Shown here: positions 30,674 through 40,398 of the stretch, one piece after another
Layout: every line of letters begins with the position of its first letter
Position numbering within the stretch: the first letter of the stretch is position 1
Assembly (NCBI GenBank): GCA_036874045.1
Contig: CM072341.1
Location: 8,568,501-8,632,500, forward strand
Length of the DNA stretch: 64,000 nucleotides
Direction of reading: 5' to 3'
DNA from: Cymodocea nodosa
Lineage: Eukaryota > Streptophyta > Magnoliopsida > Alismatales > Cymodoceaceae
Program-made: the position numbers and the translations under genes
The notes under the pieces: generated by a model
What the model was told of the DNA's origin: nothing
Seen by the model: only the letters and a program-made list of their open reading frames with translations
Database searches by the model: none

Positions 30674-32552
30674 TGTTAGGACCCTAGTATTTTGATAATG
30701 CAAAAACCTATGTGAGGAAACCAAATTGTATTTCACAGATATGATAGCAAAGATCAGAAAGCAAACGAATAGATGGAGAAAGTTCCAGAAGATACTGCTA
30801 TAAAGCTACAGGAAAATCGGACAGTTACAGGTCTAAGTATCCGAAGAGCAAGTTCAAAGAAGCAGCAATACTATCGGACAGTTAGAAGAATAACTATCCG
30901 ATTTTACAAAGCCTTCGGAGAGTTATTTAATCAGACAGTTAAAGGGATTGAATGATCGGATAGTTAAGGAGTTAACTATCCAGAAGTTTAAAGGACTTTT
31001 CGGAGAGTTACAAGTATAACTATCCGAAAGTTAAGTCATTCAATAAACCACGTGCAGAAATACAGAACGGAAGGACTTATCGGAGAGTTAGATAACTATC
31101 TGAGTTTTCCTTTCGGAGAGTTAGATAACTATTCAAGTTTTTCAGTAAGTTATAGGCATAACTTTCCAGAACTTAAGTCATTTTATTACGCATGTGCAAA
31201 ATGGAGAAGCCGGTAGTTGAAAGCTTAAAAGGGAAAATCGGAGAGTTAGATAACTATCCGAAATTTCAAAGAGAGTTTCGATAAGTTACAGTTTAACTAT
31301 CCGAAACTTAAGTCAGTAAATTTCCCATGTGTAGAATTCTAGACAGATGCTCAAATGGGTTTTTCGGAGAGTTAGAAAGATAACTATCTGAAATTTCAAA
31401 AGAGTTTCGGTGAGTTACAGTTTAACCATCTGAAACTTAAGTCACTGAATTTCCCACCTGTAGAATTCCAGAAAGAAGTGCAAATAAGTTTTCGGAGAGT
31501 TAGAAAGATAACTATCCAAAATCCTAAAGTGTTTCGGTGAGTTACAGGGATAACTATCCGAAACTTAAGTCAGCCTTTCTGCACGTGCTGAATTAAAGCA
31601 ATCGGAAAGTTAATAGAGACAAACTATCTGATAAGAATATAGCTGTTCGGTGAGTTACAGTTATAAGTATCTAATTAAATGACAGCTCACATTTAAATAT
31701 TCTGGAATCCTACCTGGCAGTAAAGGTTAAGTGATCTTTCAGTGAGTTACAGTTACTCTTCGGAGAGTTGCATAGCTAAATATCCGAAAGAACAGGAAAA
31801 TCAAGAAGATATCTTGAAATGATTTTTTGAACGGTCACTTGCCGTATTGGGTCTTGATCCTAATCAAGTATAGTAGAATACATCCGTTGGAGGAAAATAT
31901 GATCGTTGTACATATCAAGTATATATACAAAATACAAACAACAGATATATGGCAGAGCTTACAAGTGAGATTATAGATACAATTACATACAGAGATACAG
32001 TATACATTGCAGATCAATTACTGATATAGAAGAAAGCTCAAATTCAGTTCAACAAAGAATCGATTGAAAGCTGGATTTACACGAAGATTCTTAAAGCTCT
32101 CTATGTGCTGAAAGTCTGATCTAAGAAGGATCATTTGGTTCATGGCTTCAACCTGAAAGCTACATTCAGTTGTTGGTTTGAGTTTCGACCTGAAAACTCA
32201 AGAGGTTGGTTTTCTGGAGTTTATACCTAAAAACTTCTAAGTGTTGGTTTTCTAGAGTTTATACCTGAAAACTTCTGTGTGGTTGGTTCTTACTTCGACC
32301 TGAAAGCAAGTGTGTAAGTGTTGAGACACTTAGTGAAGCCCAAGTGACCGTCGGGGGTGGACTAGCCGAGTTGGTGAACCACTTAAAATTCTCTTGTGTT
32401 TCTTACCTTTATTTCCGCTGTGCATGATATTTTTATCTGTTTATTACTTATGCAAACTGATTAATCAAATTAGTTAGTAAAGTTAAAAATAAGCTTAAAT
32501 TCACTCTGTTCTCCATTCACCCCCCCTCTGGTGAAGCCATTTGTTCCTAACA
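30674..32552 (+). repeat. B: 3' LTR
   Basis: 1879 bp, TGTTAGGACCC...TTCCTAACA. It differs from the 5' LTR by a few substitutions per line, roughly 95% identity by eye, with only short indels. The intact TG start confirms that the 5' copy (TA) is mutated. Confidence 0.9.
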
Positions 32553-32969
32553 GTTACTATAATGTTAACTAAATGAATAATACAAGTAAATATATAACCT
32601 AACGTTTCTAACTTAATGAGTTCCTCATGTGCCAACTCACATGACAAGTACTATAGCTAACTCAACGAACTAAGTCTGTGGTGTTACGCTAACTCAACGA
32701 AATATCTCCATGGTGTTACGATAACTCAATGAACTATCTCTGTTGTGTTACAGATAACTCAACGAACTAGTAATAAATAAATGTTTTTATAATAAGAATT
32801 TTACCACGTGCAAAAATAACAACTTAAGTTTTATAACTCTAACCTAACGCGTTGCCTTAGTGTTCAATATAGCAACTCAACGCGTTTAGTTATGTTAACT
32901 TAACGAGTTGAACATGTGCACCTCACGTAATACAATATAACATTCGTAACTTATAATTTCACCACATGT

Positions 32970-33080
32970 CTATTAGTCATTTTATAAAACTCGAATAGTT
33001 ATCTATCCATGTGTATAAAAACTCGAACAGTTATCTATCTATGCGTATAAAAACTTGAACAGTTATCTAACTCTTCTATT
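32970..33080 (-). repeat. Triplicated ~35-bp unit in the shared family-D LTR
   Basis: Three near-copies of ATAAAAACTCGAACAGTTAT followed by CTATCTATG (starting near 32984, 33018 and 33051). It is absent from the other family-D LTRs in this window. The AGTTATCTATCC core resembles the TAACTATCC motif of families B, C and E. Confidence 0.6.
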
Positions 33081-33571
33081 TTCATTACCGCATGCACATG
33101 GAAAACACTAACTTAATGAGTTCATCTCTTCTTTTACTCACTAACTTAACGAGTTCTCACATGACCTATTTTAACCTTTAAGCCTCTAACTTAACGAGTT
33201 CACACGTGATCTCTATACAAATAACACTCTAACTTAACAAGTTGTCTAAACGTGCACTGTTCATGATACAGAAAATATAACTTTAAAGCATATCATGCTT
33301 TTCAATAAAAACACACGTTAACTTAACGTTTAGTTAAATGAGAAATTAATGCAATGAAACGACTAATTATTTAACGTAGTATAATTTCAGATCCAATACA
33401 GACAAGTATTTATATCAGTAACCTTTTTCTATATTAATTGATGTTTTTAATTTCTTTTCACAAGTAATAGTAATTGAGCAAATATGATTACTTTCATTCA
33501 ACATACATCTTCAAAACAAAATACTCGACAACTTTCATTTGGCACACATCATCAAAACAAAATACTCAACA

Positions 33572-33837
33572 ATCTCCCCATTTTTAATGATGACAAAACC
33601 ATATTAAATCAATTATGAAATATGTTTAACTCAACAAAGCACCTTCGTTGGGTTAACTTTTATTTCAACAAATAAGTTTGTTGACTTAAGTTCACTTAAG
33701 CTTATATCTATTGTTTGTGTAAAATTTTCACCTTTTGGAAATAAAATTTTCAGATGTCAGATAATTACATAAGTATCATTTGTCCCCCTTTCATTATATA
33801 ATTTAATAACCATATAATTTTCTTTCAGATTACATTA
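33572..33837 (-). promoter_or_regulatory. D1: polypurine tract and 3' non-coding zone
   Basis: On the minus strand AAAAATGGGGAGAT (33572-33585) just before the LTR start; one G of the usual run is A-interrupted. The adjoining zone includes a second tract (ATGAAAGGGGGACA on the minus strand near 33780-33793) and matches 51966-52230 of F. It is broken at 33837/33838 by X and continues at 40099. Confidence 0.75.
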
Positions 33838-35225
33838 TGTTGAGTATTTTTGTTTTGATGATGTGTGCTGAATGAAAATAATCATATTTGCTCAATTACT
33901 ATTGCTTGTGAAAAGAAATTAAAATCATCAATTAATACAAAAAAAACTTACTGATATAAATACTTGTCTGTATTGGATCTGAAGTTAATAACTAGTCGTT
34001 TCGTTGCATTAATTTCTCATTTAGCTAAACGTTAAGTTAACGTGTGTTTTTATTGAAAAACATGATATGTTTTAATGTTATATCTTCTATATCATGAACA
34101 GTGCACGTTTAGACAACTTGTTAAGTTAGAGTTTTGTTTGTATAGAGGTCACATGAGAACTCGTTAACTTAGAGGCTTAAAGGTTAAAATAGGTCACGTG
34201 ATAACTCGTTAAGTTAGTGAGTAAAAGAAGAGACGAACTTGTTAAGTTAGTGTTATACATGTGGTGAAATTATAAGATATGAATGTTGTATTGTATCACG
34301 TGAGGGGCACATGTTTAACTCGTTAAGTTAACTAAACGCGTTGAGTTGCTATATTGAACACTAAGGCAACACGTTAGGTTAGCATTATAAACTTAAGTTG
34401 TTATTTTGCATGTGGTAAAATTCTTATTATAAAAACATTTGTTTATTACTGGTTCGTTGAGTTATCATAACACAACGGAGATGGTTCGTTGAATTAGCAT
34501 AACACCACGGACTTAGTTTGTTGAGTTAGCTACAGTACTTGTCACGTGAAATGGCACATGAGGAACTCGTAAAGTTAGAAACGTTAAGTTATATATATAT
34601 ACTTGTGTTACTCGTTTAGTTAACATTAAAGTAACAACTTCTTATTACACTCATGAAAAACTTTTGGACGAGAAAGTTTATTTTGCAGGAAATTTTTCAG
34701 AGATCCAGGACTGATGATTAAAGAAAATTCGAAATATAAATGTGGGTTAAAACGTGTGTGTTTTAATGAAGGAAAAAGAAAAGACATGGAGAAGTGGAAA
34801 ATTGGTGGTGGTTAAACGTGAAGGATAAAAAGGTAAGATTTTCGTCACTGAAGATTTGAAGTATCAGAAGAAAGCAAATTCGGTGAAGCATGAAAAGACA
34901 TGATATTCGTCACTGAAGAATTGCTGAAGAAGAAAAAGAAGAAGAAGAAAGATCTCAAACAGGGAGAAAAGTTTTAAATTCCGCAAATTAGTTTTCTCTG
35001 TTTGTAGTTATGAAATTATTTAGATGATACATGGTATCGAAATATAATTGCATCTACAATTTCTGAGGAGAATTGAATTGTATATTGTAATTGAAACCTT
35101 GAATAAAAATGATTTTATGAAAACAATGTCTCGACTTGTTTTTGAGTTTTAAAGTTTCAATTATATTTCAGAAAATATTAAAAATACACAATTCACCCCC
35201 TCTTTTGTAGCCATACGATCCTACA
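33838..35225 (+). repeat. X: 5' LTR
   Basis: 1388 bp, TGTTGAGTATTTTTG...ACGATCCTACA. It is about 215 bp shorter than the 3' LTR, mainly because the stretch around 34828-34835 lacks the CATAGAATTCTC region and extra copies of the 65-bp repeat found at 39621-39803. CACGTG and AACTCGTTAAGTTAG-type motifs lie at about 34100-34570. Confidence 0.9.
34590..34601 (+). promoter_or_regulatory. X: LTR TATA box
   Basis: TATATATATATA following CGTTAAGT, just downstream of the motif array, repeated in the 3' LTR at 39247-39258 and in the other family-D LTRs. It is the likely core promoter of the element. Confidence 0.6.
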
Positions 35226-35227
35226 AG

Positions 35228-35239
35228 TGGTATCAAAGC
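35228..35239 (+). promoter_or_regulatory. X: primer binding site
   Basis: TGGTATCAAAGC two bases after the LTR end; one change from the initiator Met-tRNA complement. Confidence 0.85.
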
Positions 35240-35425
35240 TTTGTTAATAATCTTTGATATAAAATCGATACCAACTTATTTAATATCATTGCTTATTCTA
35301 CCTTCCTTGTTTTTAAACAGAAATTAATATCTGAGCATACGTTTAACTCTATTGATTTAAGGCTCAGGTTGTTTTAAAATTTTTAGACTATTTAAAATCA
35401 AATAGGTTGAAAAATCTAAGGTAAA

Positions 35426-37993
35426 ATGGCTACTGGAAATGGTAATTTTTCTTTATATGAAGACCAAAATATTAATCGTCCTCCTTTATTTGATGGAATA
35501 CATTTTGAATATTGGAAATATAGGATAACTGTTTTTCTTCAAAGTATAGATCATAAGTTGTGGTTCATGATTTCTAAACCATATACTCCGTTAACTACTC
35601 CTTATAATACTTGGACAATTACTGAAAAAGAAAATGAAACTTTGAATGCAAAGGGCTTGAATATTTTATTTTGTGCATTGAGTTATGAATAGTTTAGTAA
35701 AGTGTCGGCATATAAATCTGCTTATGAGGTGTGGCATGCATTAGAAGTTTCACATGAAGGTACTTCTCAAGTTAAAGAGACAAAAATAAACACGTTGATT
35801 CATAAGTATGAACTCTTTAAGATGCATGAAGACGAAAATATTTCTGAGATGTTTTCTAGATTTCTTGATATCATAAACTCTTTAAAATGTTTAGGAAAGA
35901 ATTTTGAACAGAAGGATTTGGTGAGGAAAATTCTCAGATCCCTAAGTTCTAAATGGTCTCAGAAAGTAACATCAATTGAGGAATCACGAGATTTAAATGT
36001 TTATTCTATGAATGAACTTATAGGAAATTTAACAGCTTATGAAGTTCAATTAAATGAATCACTAAGTCACAACAAACTAAAAATGAAGAAAGAAATAGCC
36101 TTCAAAATTAATTCAAAACAAGTAGAATCAAATATTGCTGTAGACAAAACAAAAGTTGATAGTCTTCGAAAGGCCGTTGCATTAGAAAGTGCCTTAGAAG
36201 AATTAAAACAGAAAACTTTTATGGAGCAATTTGAAAAGAAAACAGCAATACTTGAAAAGGAGAAACAGAAATGTTATAGAAGAAGGAAAGTCAGAAAAAT
36301 TATGTCTAAGGAAACAAAGTCTTTTGAAAAAGGAAAATCAGATGAAAATTTATTTCCAAAGGACAATGTATGTCTAGACATTGTACCTTTTTGTGCATCT
36401 GATAAACTCATCAGTTCCGAACACACTGAAACTGATGAAGATAATGAGACTTTATTTTCCCTTGCTAGAAAGCTTGAGAAGTAATGCAAGTCAAATATGA
36501 GCTCAAGTTTTTCTATTAGTACAAGTCCTGATGATGCAGAAATTGACAAATCAGAGCATCAGGCACCTGACATTGAACAAGTTATTGTAGATATAATTGA
36601 CAATGTTGAGGCAGTAACTAGTTCAAAGGCTAAATTGTCTGGAGTAGTAGATATTGAAATTGTTAAAACTCCAGAAGAGCTAAAAGTTAACCAGCCTTCT
36701 ACAGAATCTATAGAAGCAGAGTCTGAGAATTCACAGCATGAATCAATGGAAATATCTGTTGAACAAAATGAACAATTACAGACAAATACACCGGCTATAG
36801 AATTTGTCGAAAAATTGTACTCTGAACATTCTATAGAGACTGAACAGATGAATGTTGAGCATATTGACAATGTTCCTAACACTGTTGAAGCTGAAGAATC
36901 AAGCTTACCTGAGCAGCTTCAAGATAATATTTTGGAAGAGGAACAACATGACATTCATTTTGAAGAAGAGGTTCCTGAAGATAAATTAAACTCTGAATCA
37001 CGGCTTCAGGTATCACCTTCTTTGTGTACAATGTTAAACATTCAAGGTAATACAATTCATTTTAGATCTGAAGAAGCATTGCAGAAATACAATAATCTGA
37101 TTACATGTCAGATTCTGCATGCTCATCCAATAAAATTCAGAAATTTGATGGACATAAGAGATCTGTTTTAGTTTCAAGGCCTCATTAAATTCTTGACAGT
37201 AGGAACGAAATGGAAGCAATACACAGAGCTTATTGCAGCTTTTTATAGCAATCTGGTCAAGAATGGAAATTTTCTGAAAACTCAAATAAATGAACAGGAG
37301 TTTATATTGTCTCCTGAGTTAATTTTTGAAGTTTTAGGATTAAAGAATGAAGGTGTTGTTGTTACCAACAGATTTGACATGATAAGATAACTGGAATGGA
37401 ACATTCAGTCTTTATCAAAAATTCCAGATGTATATTCTGAAATGAGATTAATGCAAAATCTGAATGCAGAGGCAAGGTTTATTGCAAATATATTGCATGC
37501 AAATTTATTTCAGAGAGTTGGACACAATATGGAAGTCAGCAGAAGTTGTTTATATGCAACTTATAGCTTGCTAAATAGAATTCAAATAAATTGGTTTGAT
37601 GTTTTCACTTCTCAACTACAACATATGAGTTCAAAGTTATTTTATGGTGATGCTGTATGTCGACTCATTGCAAGCCAATTGAATTTATCCGACTGGCCCT
37701 CTAAAACTAAAAGCATGAGAGCATTTAGTGTCAAAGATTTGCAAAAATTCCAGGCCATGCATAAGCCTCAACGACAACAACAACAACAACCTGATACAGA
37801 CCATATACAACAACAACAACCTGATACAGACCATATACAACAACAACAACAAAGTTATTCAGTTCAAGCAGAACAGCAAACCCAACTACCTCCTGACTTA
37901 GATGCAGTGCTTAATGACATCAGAAATGATATTAGGCATCTAGGAGATAAAATATGTAAATCTATAAGTGATATACTTAGGAGGGGTCGCTAA
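35426..37993 (+). pseudogene. X: in-frame fusion of gag N-half with accessory ORF
   Basis: ATG 35426 starts Met-Ala-Thr-Gly-Asn-Gly and the NRPPLFDGIHFEYWKYR block. A UBN2-type gag region runs to about 36108, where Ala-Phe-Lys-Ile-Asn passes directly into the accessory sequence Ser-Lys-Gln-Val-Glu-Ser-Asn (as at 5093 of A). Gag loses its zinc knuckle and coiled coil. The accessory part keeps its acidic linker, the C-terminal domain (AFYSNL, FEVLGL, FQRVGH, LFYGDA), a Gln-rich repeat and a final basic Leu-Arg-Arg-Gly-Arg. Frame is constant for 856 codons and broken only by four stops: TAG 35690 (F has CAG), TAA 36482, TAG 37169 and TAA 37388. Possible role: a particle protein recruiting the accessory domain, by inference. 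Confidence 0.85.
37771..37852 (+). repeat. Gln-rich tandem repeat in the X accessory region
   Basis: CAACAACAACAACCTGATAC and the following AGACCATATA occur in tandem (about 30-bp unit), encoding Gln-run plus Pro-Asp-Thr-Asp-His-Ile twice. F and D1 have shorter Gln runs here, so the length varies between copies. Confidence 0.7.
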
Positions 37994-38488
37994 CTGTTTT
38001 TGTTTGTTTCTGAATACAAAATGTTTGTATTACTTGTTTGATTCATTGAACAATACATTTTTCTGTAAATGTCTTCAATTATTATTCTTGTTTACAGAAA
38101 GAGTTGTTGTAATTATATCTCTTATATATGTATATATATTCTTTGTAATTATCTTTTTGATTAATGACAAAAAGGGGGAGAAATATTATAAAAAGATGAT
38201 TATGATCTTAATTGCATATATATATTATAAAAGGAGTTGCTATTTAAATGGTTATTGTAATCTGACAGATAATAATTAGAAAACGGATACTTATATAATT
38301 ATTGACATTTGAGAGTTTTAGTTCTGAGAGGTAAAATTTACACAAACAATAGAAATAAGCTTAAATGAACTTAAGTCAACAAACAAGTTTGTTGAATTAA
38401 AAGTTAACTTAACGAATGTGCTTTGTAGAGTTATACATATTTCATAATTGATTTAATATGGTTTTGTCATCATCAAAAAGGGGGAGAT
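37994..38488 (+). promoter_or_regulatory. X: 3' non-coding zone with two polypurine tracts
   Basis: AT-rich, no gene. The distal tract TGACAAAAAGGGGGAGAA lies near 38165-38182 and the proper tract AAAAAGGGGGAGAT at 38475-38488. The 103-codon ORF at 37968-38279 overlaps this zone and has no family features. Confidence 0.8.
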
Positions 38489-40093
38489 TGTTGAGTATTT
38501 TTGTTTTGATGATGTGTGCTGAATGAAAATAATCATATTTGCTCAATTACTATTGCTTGTGAAAAGAAATTAAAATCATCAATTAATACAAAAAAAGCTT
38601 ACTGATATAAATACTTGTCTGTATTGGATCTGAAGTTAATAACTAGTCGTTTCGTTGCATTAATTTCTCATTTAGCTAAACGTTAAGTTAACGTGTGTTT
38701 TTATTGAAAAACATGATATGTTTTAATGTTATATCTTCTGTATCATGAACAGCGCACGTTTAGACAACTCATTAAGTTAGAGTTTTGTTTGTATAGAGGT
38801 CACGTGAGAACTCGTTAAGTTAGAGGCTTAAAGGTTAAAATAGGTCACGTGATAACTCGTTAAGTTAGTGAGTAAAAGAAGAGACGAACTCGTTAAGTTA
38901 GTGTTATACACGTGGTGAAATTATAAGTTACCAATGTTGTATTATATCACGTGAGGTGCACATGTTTAACTTGTTAAGTTAACATAACTAAACGCGTTGA
39001 GTTGCTATATTGAACACTAAGGCAACGCGTTAAGTTAGCGTTATAAACTTAAGTTGTTATTTTTGCACGTAGTAAAATTCTTATTATAAAGACATTTGTT
39101 TATTACTGGTTCGTTGAGTTATCATAACACAACGGAGATGGTTCGTTGAATTAGCATAACACCATGGACTTAGTTCGTTGAGTTAGCTACAGTACTTGTC
39201 ACGTGAAATGGCACATGAGGAACTCGTTAAGTTAGAAACGTTAAGTTATATATATATACTTGTGTTACTCGTTTAGTTAACATTAAAGTAACGACTTCTT
39301 ATTACACTGATGAAAAACTTTTGGACGAGAAAGTTTATTTTGCAGGAAATTTTTCAAAGATCTAGGACTGATGATTAAAGAAAATTCAAAATATAAACGT
39401 GGGTTAGAACGTGTGTGTTTCGATGAAGGAAAAGGAAAAGACGTGGAGAAGTGGAAAACTAGTGGTGGTTAAAAGGCATAGAATTCTCATTGATCAATCC
39501 ATCCTTGCACACAAAAAGAAAAATCTTTTCAAGGATCAAACCATCCCTACACACCAAAAGAAAAATCTTTTTCAAGGATCAAAAACACCTTCTCGGGGAA
39601 AATCTCTCAATTGGAAGAAAGCAAATTCAGTGAAGCATAAAAAGGTAAGATTTTCGTCACTGAAGATTTGAAGTATCAGAAGAAAGCAAATTTAGTGAAG
39701 CATAAAAAGGTAAGATTTTCGTCACTGAAGATTTGATGTATCAGAAGAAAGCAAATTCGGTGAAGCATGAAAAGATAAGATATTCGTCACTGAAGAATTG
39801 CTGAAGAAGAAAAAGAAGAAGAAGAAAGATCTCAAATAGGGAGAAAAGTTTTAAATTCTGCAAATTAGTTTTCTCTGTTTGTAGTTATGAAATTGTTTAT
39901 ATGATAATGGTATCGAAATATAATTGCATCTACAATTTCTAAGGAGAATTGAATTGTATATTGTAATTGAAACCTTGAATAAAAATGATTTTACGAAAAC
40001 AACGTCTCGACTTGTTTTTGAGTTTTAAAGTTTCAATTATATTTCAGAAAATACACAATTCACCTCCCTCTTGTGTAGCCATACGATCCTACA
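38489..40093 (+). repeat. X: 3' LTR
   Basis: 1605 bp, the best reference for family D. CACGTG occurs at 38801, 38846, 38909, 38948 and 39200, each within about 15 bp of a CGTTAAGTTA-type motif. A TATA run is at 39247-39258, the 65-bp repeats at 39621, an AAGAAG-rich tract near 39800 and AATAAA near 39977. It ends ACGATCCTACA. Confidence 0.92.
39621..39803 (+). repeat. 65-bp tandem repeat in the X 3' LTR
   Basis: Unit starts GCAAATTCAGTGAAGCATAA at 39621, again at 39686 and (diverged, partial) at 39751, spacing exactly 65 bp. The X 5' LTR holds fewer copies. Copy number differs among the other family-D LTRs too. Confidence 0.85.
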
Positions 40094-40098
40094 CATTA

Positions 40099-40398
40099 TC
40101 ATCTATCATATTACAATAACCACATAAATATCATCTCCCTTTATAATATATGCAATTAAAATCATAATTATCTTCTTCTTTTTGAATTTATAACATTTCT
40201 CCTCCTTTTTGTCATTAATCAAAAATATGATTACACAGTATATAAATCAAGAGATAAGTGTATACAGCTCAACATTCTGTAAACATAAATTAGAATTGAA
40301 CCATTTACAGAAAAATGTATTATTCAAATAATCAAACAATAAATACAAACATTACATTGTGTAGTCAGATACAAGCGAACAGACAAATGAAAAGGCAT
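40099..40398 (-). other. D1: 3' non-coding zone, continued after X
   Basis: AT-rich, no gene; matches 52230-52495 of F. It contains a degraded distal purine tract on the minus strand (AAAAAGGAGGAGAA near 40196-40210). Confidence 0.65.

Larger units (their letters stand above)
25688..32552 (+). mobile_element. Element B: complete pol-less copia element (gag only)
   Basis: LTRs 25688-27572 and 30674-32552, PBS 27575-27589, polypurine tract 30660-30673. Flanks are ATTAC (25683-25687) and GTTAC (32553-32557), a target duplication with one change. The gag is related to that of C. After the gag-pol junction there is no protease, integrase, RT or RNase H: about 1.5 kb of non-coding filler leads to the 3' LTR. 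B would depend on enzymes from another element, most likely a C-like relative. LTR start in the 5' copy reads TATTAGG instead of TGTTAGG. Confidence 0.9.
24822..33571 (-). repeat. Shared family-D LTR of D2 and D1, split by element B
   Basis: The LTR consists of 24822-25687 and 32558-33571. Its left end (TGTAGGATC on the plus strand, the CCTACA end) abuts a primer site and gag; its right end (CTCAACA, the TGTTGAG start) abuts a polypurine tract. B lies between, flanked by ATTAC and GTTAC. It carries the usual CACGTG and AACTCGTTAAGTTAG-type motifs on the minus strand (about 32600-33310) plus an extra tandem repeat at about 32970-33080. Confidence 0.85.
33838..40093 (+). mobile_element. Element X: complete non-autonomous family-D element with gag-accessory fusion
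   Basis: 6256 bp with LTRs 33838-35225 and 38489-40093, PBS 35228-35239, one long reading frame 35426-37993 and polypurine tract 38475-38488. The flanks are CATTA (33833-33837) and CATTA (40094-40098), a perfect target duplication, and the interrupted sequence is continuous in F near 52205-52215. All of protease, integrase, RT and RNase H plus the pol-accessory spacer are missing. A deletion joined gag in frame to the accessory ORF. Because both LTRs, primer sites and the target duplication are intact, the fused form itself moved, using enzymes supplied in trans. Confidence 0.92.

Noticed and set aside
37968-38279. 103-codon ORF after the X accessory gene
   Set aside because: Phe/Leu/Ile-rich because of T-rich DNA, overlaps the accessory end and a purine tract, and is not kept in F or D1.
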